A stretch of 64,000 bases of DNA, taken from NCBI GenBank assembly GCA_017435045.1, contig JAFSFT010000030.1:1-64000 (forward strand). The letters are read 5' to 3'. Both the position numbers and the translations under genes were made by a program. The notes under the pieces were generated by a model. That model was not told the origin of the DNA and did no database searches. It saw only the letters and a program-made list of their open reading frames with translations. The stretch comes from Oscillospiraceae bacterium (GTDB lineage: Bacteria; Bacillota; Clostridia; Oscillospirales; Ruminococcaceae). Shown here one piece after another: positions 42,722 to 51,256 of the stretch (position 1 is its first letter; the number at the start of each line of letters is the position of its first letter).

Positions 42722-43468
42722 GTGAAAAAGATAAAAATCAGAATTCTGCCAATTGCAGCAGTAATGGCTGTTATATCAGTAATTGCTTCTGTAGCTATGA
42801 TTTACAATATACTGGAAAAAAGCAATAATCCTCTGCTTACAAACCAGCCGGATGTGATTTTGCCAAACTTTGTGGGACAAACCGAGGCACAGGCAACTGC
42901 AGATGAACAGTTCAGATACGAAATTGAATATACCTATAGTGATGAATACGAAAAGGATGTTGTGATTTCGCAAAAGCCAAAGGCACCACGTTCGGTAAAA
43001 CAGCACAGCACAGTTAAGCTTAAGGTAAGCAAGGGGATAATGATAAGCGAAATGCCCGATGTAAAGATGGTTTCCCGAGCTCTTGCCGAAGAAACTCTTG
43101 ATAAGCTTGGGGTACATATTTACTTTCAGAAAGAGGTTAATACCGATATGCCTGCAGGCCTTGTAATCAGAACAGAGCCGGAGGCAGGCACCCTTGTAAA
43201 CAGCGGGGATATGGTAACGGTATATATATCTACATCAGAAAAGATAAAGAATGGTGAGGTTCCAAACCTTATCGGTACCGATATTGTGGAAGCACGCAAG
43301 GCTGTTGTTAAATCCAGACTCAAGCTCAACGTAGTAAATGTTCAGCATTCCGAACCTGCAGGAACTGTTATATGGCAGAACCATGGAGCAGGTGCACAGC
43401 TGCCTATAGGCACTCCGCTGGAAATTCACGTAAGTGTAGGCGAAGGCGAAGAAGAGGACGACGATTAA
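42722..43468 (+). CDS. Kinase-less membrane PASTA protein, partial paralogue of PrkC
   Basis: 248 residues: an N-terminal membrane helix (about 7-28), three PASTA domains (about 38-105, 106-174 and 176-243) and an acidic end. It aligns with PrkC from just before its membrane helix to the third PASTA domain; compare NPLLTNQPDVILPNFVGQTE with NPLLSNKPDVELPNFVGMTE and the shared HSTVKLKVSKG. The kinase domain and the Cys/His tail are absent. The GTG at 42722 is preceded by AAAGG. It may compete with PrkC for ligand or form mixed dimers; that is inference. Confidence 0.88.
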   Translation: MKKIKIRILPIAAVMAVISVIASVAMIYNILEKSNNPLLTNQPDVILPNFVGQTEAQATADEQFRYEIEYTYSDEYEKDVVISQKPKAPRSVKQHSTVKLKVSKGIMISEMPDVKMVSRALAEETLDKLGVHIYFQKEVNTDMPAGLVIRTEPEAGTLVNSGDMVTVYISTSEKIKNGEVPNLIGTDIVEARKAVVKSRLKLNVVNVQHSEPAGTVIWQNHGAGAQLPIGTPLEIHVSVGEGEEEDDD

Positions 43469-43494
43469 GCTTTGATAAATAAAGAGTAGTTTTT

Positions 43495-44373
43495 ATGAAA
43501 AATAATATTGTTTTAAAAAGTATTGGCGGTTTTTACTACATTAAAACTGCTGACGGAACAGTAATAGAATGCAAGGCAAAGGGCAAGTTCAGAAAGCTTG
43601 CCCTTTCTCCGCTTGCAGGAGATGTTGTGGAAACCGAGTATGAGCAGGGCACAAATGTAATTACAAAAATTCACGAGAGAAAAAACCAGTTTATACGACC
43701 ACCGTTTGCAAATCTGGACCTGCTTATTATGGTTATTGCAACAACCGAGCCAAGCCCCAACTATTTTGTTATAGATAAAATGTGTGCAATAGCACAGCAC
43801 AAAAATGCCGAGGTGGCAATTGCCATAACAAAGGCAGACCTTGCCCACTGCGAGGAGATAAAGGAGATATATACCAAAGCGGGATATAAAGTGTTTGTCA
43901 CAGGCGACGGACACACCGACCAGCTTGAAGCCCTTAAAGAAACCATGAAGGGCAAAATCTGTGCCTTTGCAGGCAATTCCGGTGTGGGCAAAAGCACACT
44001 GCTTAACCGTCTTTTCCCAGACCTTCAGCTGGAGACAAACGCAATAAGCCAGAAGCTTGGCCGTGGCAAGCACACCACACGCCGGGTGGAAATTTTTGAT
44101 ATGGGCGACTGTATGGTTGCCGATACTCCGGGTTTTTCCTCTATCGAACTGGATAGGGATAACTTTATTTCCAAATATGACCTGCCGCACGCTTTTGTGG
44201 AGTTCGGACAGTATCTGGATGAATGCCGTTTTGCAGACTGCAGCCACACTTCAGAAATTGGCTGCCGCATAAAGCAGGCTGTGGAGGATGGGGATATATC
44301 ACAGTCCCGTTATGACAGCTATGCGGCAATGTACGACAGACAGAAAAACGTAAAAGACTGGGAAATCAAATGA
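43495..44373 (+). CDS. rsgA: Ribosome small-subunit-dependent GTPase A
   Basis: 292 residues: an N-terminal OB fold, then a circularly permuted GTPase (TKAD G4, GNSGVGKSTLLN G1, DTPGF G3) and a C-terminal zinc knuckle (CRFADCSHTSEIGC). It assists 30S subunit maturation. In many relatives rpe lies between rsgA and thiN; here rsgA overlaps thiN by 4 bases and rpe is absent from the operon. Confidence 0.96.
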   Translation: MKNNIVLKSIGGFYYIKTADGTVIECKAKGKFRKLALSPLAGDVVETEYEQGTNVITKIHERKNQFIRPPFANLDLLIMVIATTEPSPNYFVIDKMCAIAQHKNAEVAIAITKADLAHCEEIKEIYTKAGYKVFVTGDGHTDQLEALKETMKGKICAFAGNSGVGKSTLLNRLFPDLQLETNAISQKLGRGKHTTRRVEIFDMGDCMVADTPGFSSIELDRDNFISKYDLPHAFVEFGQYLDECRFADCSHTSEIGCRIKQAVEDGDISQSRYDSYAAMYDRQKNVKDWEIK

Positions 44374-44996
44374 TGAAAAGATGTATTGTAATAGGCAGTA
44401 TGCCTGTTGAATTTGATTTAAAGGCTTTAATTGCCGAAGATGATTTTATCGTCTGTGCCGACAGAGGCTATGTAAATGCACAGCAGCAGGGAATAGTTCC
44501 TCACGTTATTGTGGGAGATTTTGATTCTGCACCGCCACCTCATAACACGGCGGCAAAGGTTATCACTCTGCCCTGCGAAAAGGACGATACCGACAGCTAC
44601 TATATTGCAAGACAGATTGTAAAAGAGGGCTTTACCCACGCTGTATTCTGCGGTGTTACAGGCGGCAGACCGGACCATACCTTTGCCAATATACAGATGC
44701 TTAAATTTATGGCAAAAAGCGGTGTGGACACACAGATTATCGACAGATACAGCACCTACAGGGTGATTGTTGACAGCAGCACTGTGCTTGCACCGCAGGA
44801 AAACTGCTATTTCTCCATATTTTCTCTGGATGAAAAATGTACGGGTGTCAGCGAAAATGGCGGAAAATACGAACTGTCCGATGTTGAACTGACCAACGAT
44901 TTTCCAATTGGTGTAAGTAACGAATTTGCCGGCAAACCCGTTGAAATTACTGTAAAAAAAGGCACTTTGCTTATAATTACAACAGAAAGGGACTGA
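44370..44996 (+). CDS. thiN: Thiamine pyrophosphokinase
   Basis: 208 residues. The catalytic motifs VGDFDSAP, EKDDTDSYYIAR and GVTGGRPDHTFANIQML are present. It converts thiamine to thiamine diphosphate. It starts within the rsgA stop (ATGA), with a possible second ATG three bases later. Confidence 0.94.
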   Translation: MMKRCIVIGSMPVEFDLKALIAEDDFIVCADRGYVNAQQQGIVPHVIVGDFDSAPPPHNTAAKVITLPCEKDDTDSYYIARQIVKEGFTHAVFCGVTGGRPDHTFANIQMLKFMAKSGVDTQIIDRYSTYRVIVDSSTVLAPQENCYFSIFSLDEKCTGVSENGGKYELSDVELTNDFPIGVSNEFAGKPVEITVKKGTLLIITTERD

Positions 44997-45000
44997 TATT

Positions 45001-46290
45001 ATGATTAAAATCAAATGGCTTGGGCATGCATGCTTTAAAATTTATTTTGACGATATCCAGTGCGTTATCGACCCTTTTGAGGACAATTATGTTCCCGGTT
45101 ACCGCAACATAGATACCTCTGCTGACATTATTCTTGCAAGCCATACCCATAACGACCATTACGGTATGGACAGCGTAAAACAGCTTTTGCGTCTTGTGCA
45201 CGGCGTGGAGGTGAAAAAGGTGGAGACCTGTCACGATGAAAAGGGCGGCAGCCTGCGAGGTAAAAACACAGTGCATATTCTGGAATATAACGGCACAAAA
45301 ATTGCCCACTTCGGCGATATAGGTCATATCCTCACAGAAGAACAGGTAAAAGAAATCGGCAATGTGGATGTTGCACTTATTCCAATCGGCGGCACATATA
45401 CAGTCCGTGCTGATGAGGCAAAAATCATCTGTCAGCAGGTAAACGCAAAGGTTATTATCCCAATGCACTACCGTTGCGGAAATCTGGGCTATGAAGTGCT
45501 GGAAACTGCAGAATATTTTGAATCACTTTTTGAACAGGTAAAACATATCAACAGCGACGAATATATTATAGATGGTGAAATTATGAACGAAACTGCAATA
45601 CTTACATACAGAGACTGTCCTGAATATACTGATGCGGAAATTTTAAGCCGTGTTGACCACACTTTGCTTAAGGCTGATGCAAAAAAAGAGGATATCCTGC
45701 GCATCTGCAACGAGGCACTGGAAAATAATACAGCTTCCATCTGCATTAACCCAAGCTACATAGAATATGCTGTAAGCGTACTTGGTGATAAAATCCCTGT
45801 ATGCACAGTTATAGGTTTCCCTTTGGGTGCAATGACAACTGCAGCAAAGGTTTTTGAAGCAAAGGATGCTATCGAAAAAGGTGCAAAAGAGGTTGATATG
45901 GTTATCAATATAGCCAAAGCAAAGGACGGCGATTTTGCCTATATCGAGGAGGAAATCCGGCAGATTAAAGCTGCAGTAGGCGATAATATCCTTAAGGTTA
46001 TCATCGAAACCTGCCTGCTCACAGACGATGAGAAGATTGCACTTTGCAAGGCTGTTACAAATGCAGGTGCAGACTTTATCAAAACCTCCACAGGCTTTTC
46101 CACAGGCGGCGCAACCTTCCACGATGTGGAGCTGTTTGCAAAATACACAGAAGGCAAGTGCAAAATCAAGGCAGCAGGCGGCATCAGAACAAGACAGGAT
46201 ATGGAAAAATTTATATACCTTGGTGCAGACCGTCTTGGTACATCTTCTGCTATCAAAATTCTCAAAAATGAAAAGACAAGCGGATATTAA
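45001..46290 (+). CDS. Fusion of a metallo-beta-lactamase-fold hydrolase and deoxyribose-phosphate aldolase (DeoC)
   Basis: 429 residues in one uninterrupted frame. Residues about 1-195 form a UPF0173-like metallo-beta-lactamase-fold hydrolase with HTHNDHYG and later HFGD and MHYR metal residues. Residues about 210-429 form a complete DeoC: RVDHTLLKADAKKEDI, IGFPLGAMTT, EVDMVINI, Schiff-base Lys in FIKTSTGFSTGGAT, AAGGIRT. DeoC cleaves 2-deoxyribose-5-phosphate to acetaldehyde and glyceraldehyde-3-phosphate. Both parts keep their catalytic residues. GAAAGGG precedes the ATG. An internal ATG near 45583 lies at the junction and could give DeoC alone. A terminator follows. Confidence 0.9.
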   Translation: MIKIKWLGHACFKIYFDDIQCVIDPFEDNYVPGYRNIDTSADIILASHTHNDHYGMDSVKQLLRLVHGVEVKKVETCHDEKGGSLRGKNTVHILEYNGTKIAHFGDIGHILTEEQVKEIGNVDVALIPIGGTYTVRADEAKIICQQVNAKVIIPMHYRCGNLGYEVLETAEYFESLFEQVKHINSDEYIIDGEIMNETAILTYRDCPEYTDAEILSRVDHTLLKADAKKEDILRICNEALENNTASICINPSYIEYAVSVLGDKIPVCTVIGFPLGAMTTAAKVFEAKDAIEKGAKEVDMVINIAKAKDGDFAYIEEEIRQIKAAVGDNILKVIIETCLLTDDEKIALCKAVTNAGADFIKTSTGFSTGGATFHDVELFAKYTEGKCKIKAAGGIRTRQDMEKFIYLGADRLGTSSAIKILKNEKTSGY

Positions 46291-46344
46291 TGTTTTAAAT
46301 CAGATACGAATATTAATGCTTTAGATTAAATAATGTAAAATTAA

Positions 46345-46374
46345 AGGCTATCGGTTGGTTCCGATAGCCTTTTT
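46345..46374 (+). terminator. Terminator of the housekeeping operon
   Basis: A 10-base stem (aggctatcgg / ccgatagcct) with the loop TTGGTT, followed by TTTTTG. It is also placed to stop transcription from the convergent lipoprotein gene. Confidence 0.9.
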
Positions 46375-46390
46375 GTATGGGTATGGATTT

Positions 46391-48844
46391 TTAAGAACGA
46401 TAGTCGGTGATTGTACATTTGCCACTTGCAATATTTACTGTTATGTCGTACTGTTTGCCAAATTCATTTTCAGAAACAAGCATTACAGTGTCTGAATCTG
46501 TTTTTTGTATGGATGGCCCTGTGAAAAAGTGTTTGTATGTTTCCACATACTTGCCTGTATCAATTGTTTTTACCACATTTGCAGCTGCATCTGTTATAGC
46601 CAATTTATAGGTATCACCTATAACAGCGTTTTTTTCGGCCTGTGCCCTGAAATTGGCTTCATCGGCAGGGTTGTGTGATGCGGAACTGTCAAAATAAGTA
46701 AACATATACGATCCGTCATCACATTTTACAATATTGCTTAACGTTATATTTTCGCCGAAATTGAATTTGTCCGACAGCTTAAACAGACACTCTCCGTTTG
46801 CAGTAAAGATTTTATAATCTTTGTAATCTTTGATAAAAATATTTCCGTCAGGGAGAAAGCCGCAGTCAGTACACTCATCAAGACATAAGGTTTCGCTGGT
46901 TCCTTTATTCATCAGAACGGCTGAGGATACATAATATCCCGAAGATACCATATAAAGTGAATATCTGCCGTCTGCACTGACAGCATTGGCTTTTCTGGCG
47001 TATTCCGCGGGTTTTAATGTTATAAAGCCCTGAGTATCAAGATTCATAACGCCTTTGGCAAAAACCTCGCCGTTTTCACGGCTGTTTACCTCAACGTTCA
47101 GTTGATTGCCGGAAAGGTACATGCTTACATTTTTAAAATATTTGTAGTATCCGTTATCACCGCAGAGTACGGAAAGGCCAGTGTCGATACTGTCCTGCAG
47201 AACACCGTTTTTGTCCATAAAACCAATCTGATAGTTGGTTGTCATCACGGTTTCGGTATCATCTGTGTAGATATAGGTGCCAAGTTTTGAGTATACTTCG
47301 CTGAAAACGAGTATAAAGGATAAATCCTCGGGGTCACGGCGTATTGCGTGGAGATATCTTGCCCACAGGCCGTCAGCTTTGATTTCGCCCAGTTTCACTT
47401 TATCTGTAAGACGGAATTTTGGTTCTCTGTTCTCTATTCCTTTTTCATAGATGTCAAATCTGTCAAAATTAAAATGATAAACATCTCCGTTGGAGAAAAA
47501 TCCCCATTCATCATTTACGCTGTCCTTGCTGCTGCCGATGTCCACTATGCCTATAACTTTCCGATTATCAGTTATGCGGTTGTGGAATATAACCTCGCGG
47601 CGCAGAATTTCGGTCTGTGTGCCGCCGCTTTTTTCACCGTAATAAAGAGCATAGTTTTTATCCTTGCTCTCGGCAATCAGTTCGCTGTCTTCAGCCTGTG
47701 CATTGCTGCCAAAGCTGTATGGCTTTCTGCTTTCATCGGGAGTAAAGGTGTAAGGTGCATAGTTGCCGTTGCAGCTGACGTGATTAATGGAGAACAGCAG
47801 TTCCCAGTTGCCTGTGTATGCAGGGTGATATGTGCAGTTTATAAATTTCACATCCCTGTCATTGGCAAAGGCGAATATTCCGCCTACACTGTGTGCAGGG
47901 TCAAGTATAATCAGCTCTGTCTGTGCGTGACAATTTTCGTATACGCCGCTGTCAATCATGCCGCCAAAACCGCCAACATTCCAGATGTCCTCCTTGTTTG
48001 TACTTGGGATATATGCGGTCAGACTGCCAAAGGAAGCACAGTCTTTAACGTGAATATTATCTCCGTCAGGTGTTGTATATCCGATAAAGCCTGCGGTATA
48101 CCAGCAGCCGCTTATATCCACATCAGTGATGCAGCTATATATTTTGGCATCTCCTCCTACAAAAGCTGCAAAACCGCCACCGCAGTCTATGGTGTCAATC
48201 TTTCCGCTTACATGACAGTTTTCGGCATAGCCTGCAAAATATCCTGCCAGACCTCCGCTGGCAGCAGAATGCCACGGATTTGCACCTATGCCATTGATAG
48301 TAATGTTTTCTATATTAAGGTTTTTAACCACACCACCATCGGATACAGCCGCAAAAAAACCGAGATATCCATAACCTTTTTTGCCTTGGGCGTTGCCTTT
48401 GTAATTGATGGTAAGATTTTTTACAGAGTGCCCCTGACCGTCAAATGTGGCGATAAAGCCTGTACTTTTGCGGTTTGGTGCAGAGTATGATATGTCGGGG
48501 TAGCCCTCCACAGGGTCGGGTTCATACGGAGGCAGCATACCTATAGGTACAAAATCTTCAACCCCGCTCATATCTATATCATCGGTGAGAAGGTACAGAT
48601 AGTTCTTATAGGCTTCTGTATTATATCCGTAATCACGGGACATAGACACAAGTTCGTCCGCTGTGGAAATTTCGATGATTTTATCGTATACAGGTTCATC
48701 TGAAGGTGTGGCAGATGGGTGAACTGCACTTTCAGCAGACGGCAACGGCTGAATTTCCGGCTGATTGTTTTCTGATGAATTTCTGCAGGCGGAAAGGCTG
48801 AAAAGTAAAATAAAGGATAAAACAGCTGCAGTTATTCTTTTCAT
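46391..48844 (-). CDS. Large lipoprotein with GLUG-like beta-helix region
   Basis: 817 residues with a lipobox (LSAC, Cys20) and a Pro/Ser linker. Residues about 55-345 are rich in GLUG-like units (GFIATFDGQGHSVKNL, YGYLGFFAAVSDGGVVKNLN, GGLAGYFAGYAENCHVSG), which fold as a beta-helix in surface adhesins and proteases. The C-terminal 450 residues look like a beta-propeller but match nothing I know. It follows vanW by 15 bases in the same operon. A surface-binding role is inferred. Confidence 0.8.
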   Translation of the reverse strand: MKRITAAVLSFILLFSLSACRNSSENNQPEIQPLPSAESAVHPSATPSDEPVYDKIIEISTADELVSMSRDYGYNTEAYKNYLYLLTDDIDMSGVEDFVPIGMLPPYEPDPVEGYPDISYSAPNRKSTGFIATFDGQGHSVKNLTINYKGNAQGKKGYGYLGFFAAVSDGGVVKNLNIENITINGIGANPWHSAASGGLAGYFAGYAENCHVSGKIDTIDCGGGFAAFVGGDAKIYSCITDVDISGCWYTAGFIGYTTPDGDNIHVKDCASFGSLTAYIPSTNKEDIWNVGGFGGMIDSGVYENCHAQTELIILDPAHSVGGIFAFANDRDVKFINCTYHPAYTGNWELLFSINHVSCNGNYAPYTFTPDESRKPYSFGSNAQAEDSELIAESKDKNYALYYGEKSGGTQTEILRREVIFHNRITDNRKVIGIVDIGSSKDSVNDEWGFFSNGDVYHFNFDRFDIYEKGIENREPKFRLTDKVKLGEIKADGLWARYLHAIRRDPEDLSFILVFSEVYSKLGTYIYTDDTETVMTTNYQIGFMDKNGVLQDSIDTGLSVLCGDNGYYKYFKNVSMYLSGNQLNVEVNSRENGEVFAKGVMNLDTQGFITLKPAEYARKANAVSADGRYSLYMVSSGYYVSSAVLMNKGTSETLCLDECTDCGFLPDGNIFIKDYKDYKIFTANGECLFKLSDKFNFGENITLSNIVKCDDGSYMFTYFDSSASHNPADEANFRAQAEKNAVIGDTYKLAITDAAANVVKTIDTGKYVETYKHFFTGPSIQKTDSDTVMLVSENEFGKQYDITVNIASGKCTITDYRS

Positions 48845-48859
48845 ATAAGCCTCCTTTTA

Positions 48860-49708
48860 TCAATTGTCCATATCAACAATCTCAAGGCCGGATGTGTCAT
48901 ACATAACTTCTGCGTGATTGGTCTTGATAAGCTTTTTATCAATAACATTTCCGCTTGCCTTGTCAACAACACTGCGATATACCTTGCCATTACGGTAAAC
49001 AATACCATTTTCACGGGAGAAAAACTCGTCTTCTGCCTTTATGTGATAGCTGTTTTCCAGAGGCTTTGTTGTACGCAGCTCGCCGCACAGATATTCGTCA
49101 GTGGTGTAAACAATCAGCTGAAAATGCTGGTCGGTGTTGTTTTTAAAGCGGTAATCCTTGTAGTTGTACAGAATGCTTGTACCTGTACCAAAGGGTACAA
49201 CACGATTAAAATCGGGGAAAAGGTCCACTCCGTCGTGATGATGGTGTTCTGTAATATCCAGTGGTGAATGCAGTATCATCCAGTGGATAAGGTTTGTAAA
49301 CTGGCACATACCGCCACCGATATCCTTGCTTGGCTTTCCGCCCGCAATGGTAAGCCCTGTTTTATATCCGTTTTTCTCATTTGGGCTGCCCACAAGCTGC
49401 CAGAAAGAAAAGGTTTCTCCAGGGCGGATAACAATATTGTTCACCTTTGGTGCGGCAATGGCGAGATTTACTGCCTTGTTTTCCTGCAGCTGCAGGTCCA
49501 CATTGCCAAGTCTGCGGCGGATAAGGGAGTTGTGCTTATATACCACAACGGGCAGCGGCTGGCTGCATTTGGATTTTGCAAAGTTTTCGCGGGATACACT
49601 GTTCTGCAAAAAACGCACCGCACGGCATTTGCAGGTGGATATTTTATACGTGAGAGGGGAAATCTCGCAGAAAAGTTTACGTCTGTTTGTGTTTTGCTGA
49701 TAATTCAT
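48860..49708 (-). CDS. VanW-family protein
   Basis: 282 residues matching the VanW family core: RPGETFSFWQLVGSPNEKNGY, GGKPSKDIGGGMCQFTNLI, LDITEHHHHDGV and FGTGTSILYNYKDYRF. VanW is named from vancomycin-resistance clusters but is not needed for resistance; its biochemical role is unknown. No other van genes are present, so this should not be read as a resistance locus. It precedes the GLUG-like lipoprotein. Confidence 0.88.
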   Translation of the reverse strand: MNYQQNTNRRKLFCEISPLTYKISTCKCRAVRFLQNSVSRENFAKSKCSQPLPVVVYKHNSLIRRRLGNVDLQLQENKAVNLAIAAPKVNNIVIRPGETFSFWQLVGSPNEKNGYKTGLTIAGGKPSKDIGGGMCQFTNLIHWMILHSPLDITEHHHHDGVDLFPDFNRVVPFGTGTSILYNYKDYRFKNNTDQHFQLIVYTTDEYLCGELRTTKPLENSYHIKAEDEFFSRENGIVYRNGKVYRSVVDKASGNVIDKKLIKTNHAEVMYDTSGLEIVDMDN

Positions 49709-49850
49709 AGGTTTGTATTTAATAATGTAAAATAATATTGTTGAAATAATTAATTATGTTTAATTATAACATATCATTTTCGTTTTTGTTTTTCAATACA
49801 AAGGCGTAACTGCAGGGTTAACTGTAATTGTTTTGTAAAGTGTGTAAAAA

Positions 49851-49885
49851 AATCCCGTTCCCACCTGCAAGGTGAGAACGGGATT
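49851..49885 (-). terminator. Terminator of the symporter gene
   Basis: AATCCCGTTCTCACCT pairs with AGGTGGGAACGGGATT on the minus strand with one mismatch and a short loop, then TTTTTTT. It lies about 33 bases after the stop. Confidence 0.88.
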
Positions 49886-49917
49886 GTAGTTTTAACCGTA
49901 TACCGAAGTATCAGAAT

Positions 49918-51105
49918 TTACAGGTCAATTGTAATATTCTGTTTTTCGATATTGTGTTTTTCACAGTAACCTGTAAGCATAAGTGTCAAAGCACCGTCGC
50001 CTGTTACGTTACATGCTGTACCAAAGCTGTCCTGAATTGCAAAGATTGCAAGCATAAGTGCAAGACCTTCGCCTGTGAAGCCAAGAACGCCTTCGATAAG
50101 ACCCAAAGAAGCCATAACTGTACCGCCAGGAACGCCAGGAGCACCAATTGCAAAGATTGCAAGCAGTGCACAGAAGAGAATCATTGTGCCAACAGGTGGA
50201 AGTTCGCCGTAGAGAACTTTGGAAACGATCATAACAAAGAATGTTTCTGTAAGGACAGAACCGCAGAGGTGAATGTTTGCAAAGAGTGGGATACCAAATT
50301 CTACCATGTCATCACGGAGAACAGAAGATTTCTGTGCACCTTTGAGAGCAACAGCAAGTGTTGCAGCAGAGGACATTGTACCGATAGCTGTAAGGTATGC
50401 AGGACCATAGTGTTTGAGAACTTCCATTGGTTTTTTGCCGCTGTAAACGCCTGCAACAATATAAAGCACTGCAAGCCAGATGTAGTGGCCAACGATAACG
50501 ATAAGAACAGCACTTACGAAGATTGGAAGCTGTTTTGTGATTGTACCGTCATATGCAAGTGTGGAGAATGTAAAGCAGATGTAGAATGGAAGCAGAGGAA
50601 TTACAACTTTGGATACGATTTCAAGAACCATTTTCTGGAATTCATCAAGGAAAGCTGTAAATACTTTTGCTTTTGTCCATACTGCAGCAAGACCAAGCAG
50701 AACAGCGAGAGCAAGAGCACTCATAACGCCCATAATCTGTGGAATTGCAAGGCCGAATACGTCAGCTGGCAATTCTCTCAATGCTTCAGCCTGGCTTGCA
50801 AATGGCAGGTTAGGAATTATTGCATAACCTGTACCCATGGAAAGGAAAGCTGCAAGAACAGAAGAAACGTAAGCCAATACAAGTGCTACACCAAGCATTC
50901 TTGTTGCGTTGCTGCCAAGCTTTGTAATGGATGGTGCAATAAAGCCGATAACGATAAGAGGAACAACAAACTGGATAACCTGACCAAGAATGTTTTTTAT
51001 TGGAACAATAACTGTCATAACGCTTTCAGGCACTGCAAGGCCCAGAACAACACCTACAACAATGCCAATAAGAAGTTTGGCAGGTAAGCTTTTTAGAATT
51101 TTCAT
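49918..51105 (-). CDS. Dicarboxylate/amino acid:cation symporter (DAACS family)
   Basis: 395 residues with eight helices and re-entrant loops of the SstT/GltP type. It shows the Ser-rich re-entrant segment (TAIGTMSSAATLAVA), a Pro/Gly-rich motif GAPGVPGGTVMASLG and the binding-site region DSFGTACNVTGDGALTLML. It imports an amino or dicarboxylic acid with Na+ or H+; Ser, Thr, Cys or Glu are possible. A cysteine-desulfidase gene lies 150 bases upstream on the same strand, so uptake of Cys or Ser is attractive. It has its own promoter. Confidence 0.9.
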   Translation of the reverse strand: MKILKSLPAKLLIGIVVGVVLGLAVPESVMTVIVPIKNILGQVIQFVVPLIVIGFIAPSITKLGSNATRMLGVALVLAYVSSVLAAFLSMGTGYAIIPNLPFASQAEALRELPADVFGLAIPQIMGVMSALALAVLLGLAAVWTKAKVFTAFLDEFQKMVLEIVSKVVIPLLPFYICFTFSTLAYDGTITKQLPIFVSAVLIVIVGHYIWLAVLYIVAGVYSGKKPMEVLKHYGPAYLTAIGTMSSAATLAVALKGAQKSSVLRDDMVEFGIPLFANIHLCGSVLTETFFVMIVSKVLYGELPPVGTMILFCALLAIFAIGAPGVPGGTVMASLGLIEGVLGFTGEGLALMLAIFAIQDSFGTACNVTGDGALTLMLTGYCEKHNIEKQNITIDL

Positions 51106-51167
51106 AAATATATTCTCCCTTCAAAATATACTTTTTATATACCTACTTATTAAGTGAGGATGTTTTA

Positions 51168-51195
51168 ATTATACACAGCAAAAGCTGTTTGTCAA
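51168..51195 (-). promoter_or_regulatory. Promoter of the symporter gene with an operator-like repeat in the spacer
   Basis: On the minus strand TTGACA (51190-51195) and TATAAT (51168-51173) are 16 bases apart. Between them the spacer is almost entirely an inverted repeat, ACAGC TTTT GCTGT (51175-51188). A protein bound there would block RNA polymerase. Confidence 0.65.
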
Positions 51196-51256
51196 TTTGA
51201 AAATATCAAGGATAAAGATATTTTCACCCTGTTACAATATATGTAAAGGGATTGTG

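Noticed and set aside
48860..49708. A vancomycin resistance locus
   Set aside because: Only a VanW-family gene is present; VanW is not a resistance determinant, and no ligase, dehydrogenase or dipeptidase genes accompany it.
49954..51087. A 377-codon antisense frame over the symporter gene
   Set aside because: Composition is implausible (Cys, Asn and Lys rich) and the symporter on the other strand is a clear full-length family member.
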